From the NCBI RefSeq assembly GCF_014648995.1, contig NZ_BMSE01000026.1, positions 1-64,000 of the forward strand: a DNA stretch of 64,000 nt. Reading direction: 5' to 3'. This DNA is from Streptomyces massasporeus (GTDB lineage: Bacteria > Actinomycetota > Actinomycetes > Streptomycetales > Streptomycetaceae). Positions 14,104 to 22,036 of this stretch are shown piece by piece; the first letter of the stretch is position 1, and the number at the start of each line of letters is the position of its first letter. The notes beneath the pieces were generated by a model. That model made no database searches. It saw only the letters and a list, made by a program, of their open reading frames with translations, and was not told where the DNA came from. Position numbers and translations under genes: made by a program.

Positions 14104-15222
14104 TCAGCGCAGGCCGAGCAGGGCGCAGCCGACGGTGCCGGTGCGGTCCACGGAGGTGATCAGGCCGATCCGGCCGGCGCTCTCGCCGGGCCGGTCCGCG
14201 GCGTACGACAGGAGGGCGGCGGCCTGGAAGGCGGCCGCGGCGGCCCCGGTGTCGCCGATCAGTCCGGTGGGCGTGAGGTCGGCGGGCCCCGCGCCGCGGA
14301 GCACCTCGCGCACGGCGTCGGCCTCGGCGGCGCCGTGCGGGCCGGGGGCGCCCGAGCGGGCGACGGCGGCCACCCGGTCCGGCTCGACGCCGGTGCGGCG
14401 CAGCGCCGAGCGCAGGCAGGTGACGAGGGCGGGGCGGGGGTCGCCGTCGAGGACCACGCCGAGTTCCACGGCGAGGATCTCGGCGAGCACGGGCTGGGCG
14501 GGGTCGTCGGGCGTGTGTGGTTCCACCAGGAGCATGGCGCAGCCCTCGCCGAGCGGCGGGGTGGTCCCCCGTGTGCCGTCGCCGCTGTGGTGCTCCAGCC
14601 AGGCGCGGGCCGGGGAGAACTCCTCCGCGGCGCCGCACAGGACGGTGCGGGCCCGGCCGGAGGCGAGCAGCCGGCGGGCGTAGTTGAGGGCGTGCAGTCC
14701 GGCGGTGCGGCCGCCGGCGATGGTGGCGTTGGGGCCCTTGAGCTGGTACCAGATGGCGCTCTGCCCGGCGGCGCAGTTCATCACGGTGTTGGGGAAGCGT
14801 GCCGGATCCACGAAGAAGGGCTGCTCGCCGGTGAGCGAGTCGCGGGTGAAGTCCATCATCGACTGGGCGCTGCCGGTGGTGGTGCCGAGCGCGAACGCGG
14901 CGCCCTCGCCGGTGCCGACGGCCCGGTTGCGTTCGGCGTCGTCCAGCAGCGCCCCGGCCGCGGTGACGGCCAGGCCGGTGACCCGGTCCATGGAGCGGGT
15001 GCCCTTCTTGCCGAGCACCGCGCGCACGTCGAAGGCGGGCACGAGGCAGCCGACGCCGTCGGGGGTGGTGCCGTGCTCGGCGCCGAGTCCGGTGACGGTG
15101 CCGCGCCGCTCCCGCAGGCCCGCGGCGTACGCGTCCCTGCCGATGCCGTACGGCGACACGGCCGACCATGCGGTGATCACCGGGTGGCCGGTGCCCGTGG
15201 TGAGGGTGGTCATGACCGTCAC
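14104..15222 (-). CDS. Degenerate ketosynthase-like protein (CLF-like)
   Basis: 372 residues with thiolase-fold ketosynthase organisation. The nucleophile region reads VMNCAAGQSAI, so a Cys is present, but the HGTGT histidine region reads ARSGAPGPHG and the second histidine motif reads LIGDTGAAAA. Both catalytic His are therefore lost and it cannot be a normal decarboxylating ketosynthase. Similar non-catalytic KS-like subunits accompany highly reducing type II PKSs and aryl-polyene systems, where they act as chain-length factors. GTG 15222 has GGAAGG 5 nt upstream; ATG 15213 is an alternative. A 56-nt gap separates it from the DsrF-like gene upstream. Confidence 0.82.
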   Translation of the reverse strand: MTVMTTLTTGTGHPVITAWSAVSPYGIGRDAYAAGLRERRGTVTGLGAEHGTTPDGVGCLVPAFDVRAVLGKKGTRSMDRVTGLAVTAAGALLDDAERNRAVGTGEGAAFALGTTTGSAQSMMDFTRDSLTGEQPFFVDPARFPNTVMNCAAGQSAIWYQLKGPNATIAGGRTAGLHALNYARRLLASGRARTVLCGAAEEFSPARAWLEHHSGDGTRGTTPPLGEGCAMLLVEPHTPDDPAQPVLAEILAVELGVVLDGDPRPALVTCLRSALRRTGVEPDRVAAVARSGAPGPHGAAEADAVREVLRGAGPADLTPTGLIGDTGAAAAAFQAAALLSYAADRPGESAGRIGLITSVDRTGTVGCALLGLR

Positions 15223-15278
15223 GTGGTCCTTCCGTTCAGGGGATGGGGCTTGGGAGGTGGGGAGGGGCGCCGGGTGGC

Positions 15279-15677
15279 TCAGAGGAAGAAGACCATCCGG
15301 TAGTCCTTCCAGCGCGCGGCCACTTCGCCCTCCCGGGCCAACCGGACGCCGGGCAGGGGCGGGCGGGGCGAGCCGAGCACCGCGAGTGCGGGCTCCTCGA
15401 CCCAGACGCCGACGTCCGCGTCCAGCAGGGTGCGCAGGCCCGCGCGCGGATCGGTGACCGTGTCGACGACCCGGTCGCCGATGCGCAGGGCAGGGGGCGG
15501 GGGCGCGTCGAGGGCGTAGGTGACGGCCGTGCCGCGCAGCAGGACGTCCAGTCCGCCGAGCTGGCGGTGCAGTTCGGTGGCGAGGTACAGCTCGTCGAAG
15601 AACTGCTTGTCCAGGGCGCCCCGGTAGCCGCGCTCCACGACGGCCAGGACCCGCCGCCCGGGCATGCGACCGTCCAT
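15279..15677 (-). CDS. DsrF/TusC-like sulfur-relay subunit
   Basis: 132 residues. The pattern VLAVVERGYRGALDKQFFDELYLATEL, then LGGLDVLLRGTAVTYAL and a C-terminal half ending in a hydrophobic strand, resembles TusC/DsrF, the subunit without a catalytic Cys. No Cys is present here. On its own the match would be weak, but its ATG overlaps the stop of a clear DsrE-like gene, which abuts a clear DsrH-like gene, giving the H-E-F set of the DsrEFH/TusBCD heterohexamer. Such complexes pass persulfide sulfur between carriers in the cytoplasm. Confidence 0.68.
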   Translation of the reverse strand: MDGRMPGRRVLAVVERGYRGALDKQFFDELYLATELHRQLGGLDVLLRGTAVTYALDAPPPPALRIGDRVVDTVTDPRAGLRTLLDADVGVWVEEPALAVLGSPRPPLPGVRLAREGEVAARWKDYRMVFFL

Positions 15678-16084
15678 CAGATCACCCCGATCAGCAGGGT
15701 CTTGTCGGCGGCGGCGACGTTGGCGGCGTATCCGGCGGGCGGCCGGAGCATCACCTGCGGCAGGTGCTCCGTGACCCCGCGGTCGTCGCTGCAGAAGCGG
15801 CAGCCGTACCAGTGCAACCGGTCCGGGAAGGCCCCGAGCAGTTCCTCGGCCAGGCCCGGCAGGGACGGGTGGCTCCGGTTCCAGTCCGCGAGGTTGCGCG
15901 GCTTGTCCGGGCCCTGTCCGCGCCGGGTCAGCAGGGTGGCGTAGCCGCACGTCCACACCTGGACGGCGGCGCCGCGCTCCAGCAGGGCCTGGGTGAGCCG
16001 CAGCGCGCTGGTGACCTGGTCGCCGGCGTGCGGCGCGCCCATGAGGGTGAGGAGGACGTCGGTGTGCGGAATCTGCCTGGCCAC
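15677..16084 (-). CDS. DsrE/TusD-like sulfur-transfer subunit with conserved Cys
   Basis: 135 residues. The N-terminal DVLLTLMGAPHAGDQVTSALRL followed by ERGAAVQVWTCG matches the Rossmann-like DsrE/TusD fold, and the segment YGCRFCSDDRGV corresponds to the persulfide-carrying Cys followed by the conserved Arg-Gly of TusD (Cys78 region). In TusBCD this Cys receives sulfur from TusA and passes it to TusE; in DsrEFH it takes part in sulfur oxidation. GTG 16084 directly follows the stop of the DsrH-like gene. Its position inside a type II PKS operon is unusual, and I infer a biosynthetic sulfur donor rather than tRNA thiolation. Confidence 0.8.
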   Translation of the reverse strand: MARQIPHTDVLLTLMGAPHAGDQVTSALRLTQALLERGAAVQVWTCGYATLLTRRGQGPDKPRNLADWNRSHPSLPGLAEELLGAFPDRLHWYGCRFCSDDRGVTEHLPQVMLRPPAGYAANVAAADKTLLIGVI

Positions 16085-16465
16085 CTAATGCCACACCACC
16101 CGGACCGCCGGGTCGAGGATCCAGCCCGCCACCACGTCCATGCCGACGACGCGCAGTTCGGGCCGCAGTCCGGCGGTGTCCAGTCCGTGCTGGGCGAGCG
16201 AGAAGCTGTCCGCCGCGAGGACGCCGCCCTCCTTCTGGAACCGGTCCAGGTCGGCGTCGCTGCCCGGCACCGCGAGCACGACCCCGTCCTGGACCAGGAA
16301 CAGCAGGGCCGACTCCCCGGTGATCACCTGGGTCACCGCGTCGCGCCGGAAGCCGGTGTCCGCGGCGCGCCCCTGGCTCTCGATGAGCAGCAGGCGCGGG
16401 GCGGTGCTCTCCCAGTCGGCCGCGTTCACCGCCTGTCCGGCCGCGTTCACCGCCTGTTCGGTCAC
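16085..16465 (-). CDS. DsrH/TusB-like sulfur-relay subunit
   Basis: 126 residues. After a short Ala/Asn-rich leader come LLLIESQG, ALLFLVQDGVVLAV, VLAADSFSLAQHGL and a C-terminal VVGMDVVAGWILDPAVRVVWH. These follow the TusB/DsrH order (LLLLQDGV, an ALxxDLxARGL block, an Asp-containing strand and a terminal Trp) closely. GTG 16465 overlaps the stop of the double-hot-dog gene (GTGA). With the next two genes downstream it completes a BCD/EFH-type trio. Confidence 0.78.
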   Translation of the reverse strand: MTEQAVNAAGQAVNAADWESTAPRLLLIESQGRAADTGFRRDAVTQVITGESALLFLVQDGVVLAVPGSDADLDRFQKEGGVLAADSFSLAQHGLDTAGLRPELRVVGMDVVAGWILDPAVRVVWH

Positions 16466-17433
16466 GCCTGCGCAGCCTTGCCGTGCAGGGCGTCCAGGAC
16501 GCGCTGGTCGAAGGTGACCAGCTTCCAGTCGCGGCGGTTCTCGATGAGCGCGTAGCCGTGGACGATGCGCCCGGTGGCGGTCTTCACCAGCTTGCCCTCG
16601 CGCAGCACGTACCAGTCCATGCGGGAGGTGTAGGTGAAGTCCTTGAAGACCTCCTCCACCGTGTAGACGGTGTACAGGTCCTCCTCCATCAGCGCCTCGT
16701 CGAGGATGCGGATGTCGGAGCGGGGGACGACGGGGATCCATCGGCGGTCGTCGAGCAGGGTCCTGATGGAGATGCCGCGGTCGGCGACGAAGCGGTCCTT
16801 GCCCTCCTCCATCAGGCGGAGGTAGCCGGACATCTGGATGCGCTCGGTGAAGTGGCAGTAGGGGTAGGGGATGTTCCACTTCCAGGCGTAGGCGTTCTGC
16901 CCGGCGGTCAGGGAGGCGAGGATCTCCTCCTCGGACGGGGCGGCGGTGCCCGGCTCGCGCTCCAGGTCGTCGCCGAGCCGTGCGACGGCGAACCGGGCGA
17001 GCCGGCCGGGCACCTCGCCGGCCGCCTCCAGGTAGGTGTCGCTGCGCAGCGAGACGCGGACCTTGGAGGTGACGGCCTTGTGGATCTCGCCGTCGCGTTC
17101 GAACCGGATGGTGACCTTGAACCCGATCGTGTTGTCGTCGTCCTTGGTCCAAGGGGTGACCTCGGCCTCGGCGACGTCGTCCATGTGGAAGGCGTGCAGG
17201 ATGCGGGTGTCGATCGACACCAGGTCAAGGCCCAGCCCGTGCTCCTCGTACAGGGCGCGGGCGGGCAGCCGGACCTGCCGGAAGTGGTCCAGGACGGCTT
17301 CCTCGACCAGGTAGTTGACGTGTTTGAAGCCGATCCAGGTGCAGATGTTGGAGCCCTCGTAGCGTGGGCGCACCTGCGTGGTGGTGGCGGTGGTGAGCAG
17401 GGCCTTGACTGCGGTGTCGGTGACGAGGGTCAT
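16462..17433 (-). CDS. Double hot-dog acyl thioesterase-like protein (4HBT family)
   Basis: 323 residues with two 4HBT-like hot-dog units. The first begins near residue 28 (NICTWIGFKHVNYLVEEAVLDHFR), the second near 190 (CHFTERIQMSGYLRLMEEGKDRF...). Fused hot-dog thioesterases hydrolyse acyl-CoA or acyl-ACP. Here it is translationally coupled to the DsrH-like gene downstream and to the alpha/beta hydrolase upstream. Release of a polyketide acyl chain, possibly to a sulfur nucleophile supplied by the relay, is an inference; simple hydrolysis is the default. Confidence 0.75.
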   Translation of the reverse strand: MTLVTDTAVKALLTTATTTQVRPRYEGSNICTWIGFKHVNYLVEEAVLDHFRQVRLPARALYEEHGLGLDLVSIDTRILHAFHMDDVAEAEVTPWTKDDDNTIGFKVTIRFERDGEIHKAVTSKVRVSLRSDTYLEAAGEVPGRLARFAVARLGDDLEREPGTAAPSEEEILASLTAGQNAYAWKWNIPYPYCHFTERIQMSGYLRLMEEGKDRFVADRGISIRTLLDDRRWIPVVPRSDIRILDEALMEEDLYTVYTVEEVFKDFTYTSRMDWYVLREGKLVKTATGRIVHGYALIENRRDWKLVTFDQRVLDALHGKAAQA

Positions 17434-18275
17434 CGTTGGGGCTCCAGGGCGTCGTGAGGGGCGGCTCCCCGCTGGAGGGGGAGGCCCAGGGTGGCGTGGA
17501 CGAAGCTGCTCACCTCGGCGGCGAACTCGTCGGCCGCCTCGAGCATCGGGAAGTGGCCGCAGGGCAGGACGCGGACCGTGGCGTCGGACAGGGCTCCGGC
17601 GAGGGCCCGGCTCTCCTCGGCGCGGGCGGCGAAGTCGGTCTCGCCGCCAATGACGAGGGTGGGCACGGTGATCCGGCCGGTGTCCAGGGCGGGGGTGCGC
17701 AGATACAGCTCGAAGAACCGCAGCCAGCCGTGGGGGCCGACCCGGTCGCGCACCCGGGTGCCCATGGCCCGCTGGACGTCGGCGGGGAGCCTGCCGCCCG
17801 AGTGGACGCGGATCCCCTCCTCCATGATCAGGTGGAAGTCGTTGAGGTAGTAGCTGATGGTGTTCCAGTCGAACTCGTCGGCGCCGGCCCGGTAGAAGGG
17901 CGAGACGAGGACGAGAGCCCGGATGCCGAGGCGGCGCGGCGCGTCGACGCCGCCCCGCTGCTTCTGGTCGAGCAGGTCCAGCAGGACGTTGGCCGCCATG
18001 GAGTGGGCGACCACCACCTCGGGGCCGCCGGGGACCGCCGACAGGGCCTGGGCGAGCCGGCCGCGCAGGTTGGGTTCGTGGCCCCAGTCGGCGATGGTCT
18101 CGGTGCGCCAGGGCAGCCGGGCGGTCCACACCTGGCAGGCGTCCGGCAGCAGCTGCAGGGCGCGCTCCCAGACGCTGTCGTTGGCCGCGAGTCCGTGCAG
18201 CAGCAGGACGCGGGGTCCGGGGCCGTCGGTGCGTTGTTCTACGGCGACGGGCCGCAGGTCGATATGGGTGTTCAC
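17430..18275 (-). CDS. Alpha/beta hydrolase
   Basis: 281 residues, alpha/beta-hydrolase fold. Oxyanion-hole motif LLLHGLAAND near residue 27, nucleophile elbow VVAHSMAAN (Ser; the usual GxSxG is AHSMA), acidic residue after GGETDF and the catalytic His in PCGHFPML. GTG 18275 is chosen because GAGGAGA lies about 8 nt upstream; a longer in-frame form would extend into the KS-like gene. It could release, transfer or cyclise an acyl intermediate. No sequence feature fixes the substrate. Confidence 0.8.
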   Translation of the reverse strand: MNTHIDLRPVAVEQRTDGPGPRVLLLHGLAANDSVWERALQLLPDACQVWTARLPWRTETIADWGHEPNLRGRLAQALSAVPGGPEVVVAHSMAANVLLDLLDQKQRGGVDAPRRLGIRALVLVSPFYRAGADEFDWNTISYYLNDFHLIMEEGIRVHSGGRLPADVQRAMGTRVRDRVGPHGWLRFFELYLRTPALDTGRITVPTLVIGGETDFAARAEESRALAGALSDATVRVLPCGHFPMLEAADEFAAEVSSFVHATLGLPLQRGAAPHDALEPQR

Positions 18276-18297
18276 CGGGATCGTCTCCTCGTCGCCG

Positions 18298-19170
18298 TCA
18301 GGCAGCTTCGGGCGCGAGCAGCAGCAGGTCCGCACCGGCGTCGTGGTCGGCGCCGCCCGCCACGGCCCGCACCGGCTCGCGCCGGCCGGCGTCGAACCAG
18401 CCGACGGCGGCGGCCACCTGCAGCACCCCGAAGGCTCCGGAGGCGCTGCCGAGGTGTGCGGGCAGCTCCCAGTGGCCGGGCTCGCGCGGCGCGTCGGCCG
18501 CCCTGCGGTAGGGGCCGAGCACGGCGCGGACGGTGGCGTCGCGCGCGGTGGCGGCGACGCGGGCCTCCAGGACGAGCGCGGCTCCCCCGTCGACGGCCCG
18601 GCCGCCGCCGAGGAGTCGGCGTACGACCTCGTTGTCGGGTTCGACGCCGAGCACCAGGAACCGCTCGGCGCGGCCGGCCGCGATCATGGTGGCCGCCCAG
18701 TGCACGGCGTCCAGGCCGGACGTCTCGCCGTTGCAGACCATCAGGTTGGGGCCGCGCAGCCCGTAGCGGATGGCCGCGGAGGAGGCGATGACGTTGCTGG
18801 AGGCGTTGGGCAGGTCCATGGGGCTGGTGCCGGTGACGGTCTCCTCGCGGAGGGTGTCCAGCGCCCGGGCCACCGTGTCGAGATTGCCGAAGTTGGAGCT
18901 GGCGACGATGCCGGTGGTCGCGGCCGGCACGGTCAGGCCGTCCTCACCGAGCAGTCCGGCGTCACGCAGGGCGGCGGCGGTCAGCGCGTAGCCGAGCTGG
19001 GTGGCCCGGTCCTTGTAGCGCAGTCCCTTGCGGCCCACGTGGTCGGCCGGTTCGACGGGGGTGCCGCCGGGCAGCGGGCCGCCGGCCAGGGCCGCCACGG
19101 TGTCGGCGCCTGGCAGCAGGACGGCGGCGCCGGAGACCACCACAGTGGTCTCGGTGGTCGCTTCGTTCAT
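18298..19170 (-). CDS. Truncated/degenerate ketosynthase-like protein (CLF-like)
   Basis: 290 residues, about 100 shorter than a typical ketosynthase. The nucleophile position lies in SSNVIASSAAIRYGLRG, where the catalytic Cys is replaced by Ser/Ala; there is no HGTGT, and the last histidine region is reduced to LPAHLGSASGAFG. It is coupled by a 4-nt overlap to the complete ketosynthase at 19167-20318, so the two probably form a KS/chain-length-factor heterodimer. Second degenerate KS-like protein of the cluster. Confidence 0.8.
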   Translation of the reverse strand: MNEATTETTVVVSGAAVLLPGADTVAALAGGPLPGGTPVEPADHVGRKGLRYKDRATQLGYALTAAALRDAGLLGEDGLTVPAATTGIVASSNFGNLDTVARALDTLREETVTGTSPMDLPNASSNVIASSAAIRYGLRGPNLMVCNGETSGLDAVHWAATMIAAGRAERFLVLGVEPDNEVVRRLLGGGRAVDGGAALVLEARVAATARDATVRAVLGPYRRAADAPREPGHWELPAHLGSASGAFGVLQVAAAVGWFDAGRREPVRAVAGGADHDAGADLLLLAPEAA

Positions 19171-20318
19171 CGGGTCCCCTCCACAAGGGCCACGGCGTTG
19201 ATGCCGCCGAAGCCGAAGGCGTTGAGCTGTGCCACGCCCAGGTCGCGGCCGGTGGCGGCCTCGCCGGTGACGAAGCGGAACGGCGCGGCCTCCTCGACCG
19301 GGTCGTCGAGGCCCACCGTCGGGGGCACCCGGCCCTCCTGCAGGGCGCGGACGCCGATGATCAGGTTGATCAGCCCGGAGGCGCCGGAGGTGTGGCCCGT
19401 CATGGACTTGACGGCGGTCATCAGCGGGGCGGAGGCGTCCTCGCCGAGGACGTCGCGCAGGGCGGTGGCCTCGGCCTCGTCGTTGAGCAGGGTGCCGGTG
19501 CCGTGCAGCATCACCAGGTCGATGTCGGACGGCTTGACGCCGGCGATCCGGTGGGCGGTGCGCATCGCCTCGGCGATGCCCCCCGGGGAGGGCGCGGTGA
19601 CGTGGTAGGCGTCGCAGTTGACGGCGACGCCGCGCAGCCGTCCGTGGACCCGGCGGGTGCCGTCGTCGGTGCGGCGCAGCACGATCGCGGCGGCGCCGTC
19701 GCCCATCAGCACGCCGGTGCGGTTGCGGTCGAAGGGCCGTACCCGGTCCGGGGGCTGGGGGTGGACGCGCTCCAGCAGCCCGTACATGGACTCGGTCAGC
19801 ACGTCGACACCGGCGACGATCACGGTGTCGGGGGCGCCGTCGCCCTCCTGGTCGAGCAGGTCGGAGGCGAGCGCCAGCGCGTACAGCGAGGCCGAGCAGG
19901 CGTTGGAGAAGGTGTGGGTGACGTCGGCGTTGAAGCGTTCGCGCAGCCCGGTGCCGAAGTGCAGCCCGGAGTCGGCGAACGGGGAACCGTCGCGCCACCA
20001 CAGCTCCAGCGAGCGGAGCTCCCGCAGGCCGGTGCCGACGAGGACGGGGATGCCGCTGAGGTCCTCGCCGAGCCCGGCGTCGGCGACGGCCTGGCCGACC
20101 GCGTCGAGCAGCAGCCGCGTCGCCCGGCCGGGGACGTCCTGGCCGGCCGCCGGCCGGTCGTCGACCTCGTAGGCGTGCTGGGCGCGGAATCTGCTGCGGT
20201 CGAAGCCGCGCAGTTCGGCCCGGCCGCTGACGCCCCGGCACAGGGCGTCGAACAGCTCGTCGACGCCGGAGCCGGTGGCGGCGACTGCGCCCATGCCGAC
20301 GATGGGACGGTACGTCAT
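19167..20318 (-). CDS. Beta-ketoacyl synthase, catalytically complete
   Basis: 383 residues. Cys in FSNACSASLYA near residue 150, HGTGT near 290, and SMTGHTSGASG near 325 give the full Cys-His-His set; the C-terminal NAFGFGGINA is conserved. It should extend ACP-bound chains with malonyl units. Its start overlaps the stop of the second ketosynthase (20315) and its stop overlaps the start of the degenerate KS at 19170, so the three are one translation unit. Confidence 0.92.
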   Translation of the reverse strand: MTYRPIVGMGAVAATGSGVDELFDALCRGVSGRAELRGFDRSRFRAQHAYEVDDRPAAGQDVPGRATRLLLDAVGQAVADAGLGEDLSGIPVLVGTGLRELRSLELWWRDGSPFADSGLHFGTGLRERFNADVTHTFSNACSASLYALALASDLLDQEGDGAPDTVIVAGVDVLTESMYGLLERVHPQPPDRVRPFDRNRTGVLMGDGAAAIVLRRTDDGTRRVHGRLRGVAVNCDAYHVTAPSPGGIAEAMRTAHRIAGVKPSDIDLVMLHGTGTLLNDEAEATALRDVLGEDASAPLMTAVKSMTGHTSGASGLINLIIGVRALQEGRVPPTVGLDDPVEEAAPFRFVTGEAATGRDLGVAQLNAFGFGGINAVALVEGTR

Positions 20319-21619
20319 GACGCCTCCCTGATCGCGTCGCTCACGTCGTGGGGGCCCGTGCGGTGATCGCCGCTGTCGTAACGGCCGAGCAGGACCGCCG
20401 CGTTGTTCCCGCCGAACGCCAGGCCGTTGTTCTGCACGATCCGCAGGTCGGCGTCGACGGCCTGGTTGGGCACGCAGTCGACGTCGCACTCGGGGTCGGT
20501 GGTGACGTGGTTGATGGTGGGCGGGATGAAACGGTTCTGGATGGCCAGGGCGCAACCGATGGCGCCCAGCGCGCTGGCCGCGCCCATGGTGTGCCCGAGC
20601 ATCGACTTCATGGAGACGGTGCGCGGCGGGGTGTCCCCGAAGACCTGCCGGATGGCGCCCGCCTCGGTGATGTCGTTCGCCTTGGTGCCCGTGCCGTGCG
20701 CCGAGATGAGGTCCACCTCGTGCGGGGCGACACCGGCGTTGTCGAGGGCGAGGCGCATCAAGCCGGCGACGCTGTCCTGGTCGGGGGCCACCTGGTGGTG
20801 GGCGTCGCAGTTCAGGCCGTAGCCGAGCACCTCGGCGTAGATGGTGGCGCCGCGCTCCAGGGCGGTCTCGAGCGGCTCCAGGACGAGGATCCCGGCGCCC
20901 TCGCCGGTGAGGATGCCCTTGCGGTCGACGTCGAAGGGCTGGCACCGGTCCGGGGCGATGGTGCCGAGCCGGTAGAAGCCGGTGAACGTCTTGCGGCACA
21001 TGGCGTCGGCGCCGCCGCAGAAGGCGAAGTCCGCTTCGCCGGAGCTGACGGCGTCGAAGCCGTAGCCGATGGCGTAGTTCCCCGCCGAGCAGGCGGTGGG
21101 GACGGTGAGCGCCTCCACGTCGCTCAGACCCAGTTCCTGGGCGATGGCCACCGACAGCCGCCCGGCCGGCACCCGCCGGGCGGCCGCGGGGTCGAAGGCG
21201 CCTGTTCCGTGGGCGAGTTCGCTCCCGACCAGTTGGTCGAGGTCGTAGCTCTCGCCGTCGGTGGTGCCGATGGAGATCAGCCCGCGCCGGGCGCGCAGCC
21301 AGGCCGGGTCGAGTCCGGAGTCCTCCAGGGCCATCCGGGCAGCCGCCGTCGAGAACTGCGCGGCCCGGCCGAGCTGTTCCACCTCCAGCGTGCTGATCCA
21401 GTCCCGCGGGTCGAAGTCCGTGATCTCGCACCCGTTCGCGTGGGCGAAGCCCTCGGTGCCGAACACGGTGATGGGCCGGGCACCGCTGCGGCCCTCGCGG
21501 AGTCCCTGGAGGAACTCCTTCGCGCCCAGTCCGATGCTGGAGACCACTCCGAGTCCGGTGAGGACCACCCGACGCCGCTCCGGTCGTCTCCGGCCGGTGC
21601 CGCTCACTGCCGTCGTCAT
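20315..21619 (-). CDS. Beta-ketoacyl synthase II, catalytically complete
   Basis: 434 residues, FabF/KS-alpha length. TGLGVVSSIG at the N-terminus, Cys in VPTACSAGNYAIGYG near residue 178, HGTGTKAND near 310, and SMLGHTMGAASA near 347; all three catalytic residues are present. Having two complete KS genes plus two degenerate ones suggests either two KS/CLF pairs with different chain-length ranges, or one initiating and one elongating enzyme. Starts 31 nt after the ACP stop. Confidence 0.93.
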   Translation of the reverse strand: MTTAVSGTGRRRPERRRVVLTGLGVVSSIGLGAKEFLQGLREGRSGARPITVFGTEGFAHANGCEITDFDPRDWISTLEVEQLGRAAQFSTAAARMALEDSGLDPAWLRARRGLISIGTTDGESYDLDQLVGSELAHGTGAFDPAAARRVPAGRLSVAIAQELGLSDVEALTVPTACSAGNYAIGYGFDAVSSGEADFAFCGGADAMCRKTFTGFYRLGTIAPDRCQPFDVDRKGILTGEGAGILVLEPLETALERGATIYAEVLGYGLNCDAHHQVAPDQDSVAGLMRLALDNAGVAPHEVDLISAHGTGTKANDITEAGAIRQVFGDTPPRTVSMKSMLGHTMGAASALGAIGCALAIQNRFIPPTINHVTTDPECDVDCVPNQAVDADLRIVQNNGLAFGGNNAAVLLGRYDSGDHRTGPHDVSDAIREAS

Positions 21620-21650
21620 GCCAACCTCCCAGTCCGCGCGAGCGGTTCGA

Positions 21651-21905
21651 CTACCAGCCGGCCGGCTCCGCGACGACCTCGTAGACGCCCTTGAGGTTCA
21701 CCATGCGCGGCAGTTCGCTCTGGTTGATGACGACGCCGAACTCCTTCTCCAGGGCGGCGAGAATCTCGATGGCGCGGAGCGAGTCGGCGTTGTGGTCCTC
21801 CTTGAAAAGGGCGACCTCGGTGACCTCGTCCTCCTCTATCTCGAGAATGTCGCAGACGATTTCCTTGATGGTTTCCATACGCTCGTCGCGCGTGGCAGTG
21901 GTCAC
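21651..21905 (-). CDS. Acyl carrier protein, first gene of the type II PKS operon
   Basis: 84 residues, acidic, with the phosphopantetheine Ser in HNADSLRAIEIL near residue 42. GTG 21905 has AGAGG 7 nt upstream. It heads the longest operon of the window: ACP, two KS, KS-like, hydrolase, hot-dog, DsrH/E/F, KS-like, ACP, two DH, KR, isomerase-like and MbtH, about 10.7 kb with no gap over about 70 nt. Confidence 0.93.
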   Translation of the reverse strand: MTTATRDERMETIKEIVCDILEIEEDEVTEVALFKEDHNADSLRAIEILAALEKEFGVVINQSELPRMVNLKGVYEVVAEPAGW

Positions 21906-21993
21906 ACCATTACCTCTTTCCGAAGTGGCCGCGATCGGGTTTTTCACGGCACGTTTCCATCGCTTCTGAATGGTGCGAGGGGACCCGCTTCCC

Positions 21994-22021
21994 TCACAAC
22001 AGCGGCTGCAACAAGCTGCCA
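21994..22021 (-). promoter_or_regulatory. Promoter with cluster-specific 17-bp motif, type II PKS operon
   Basis: On the minus strand, TGGCAGCTTGTTGCAGC (22021-22005), 5 bp, then TTGTGA (21999-21994). Same geometry as the sites at 6143, 11190 and 25035. It lies about 90 nt ahead of the ACP that opens the PKS operon; no convincing -10 seen. Confidence 0.55.
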
Positions 22022-22036
22022 CCGCCGCAAGGGAAT

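Noticed and set aside
14104..15222. A third active ketosynthase
   Set aside because: Although a Cys is present, both catalytic His motifs are lost.
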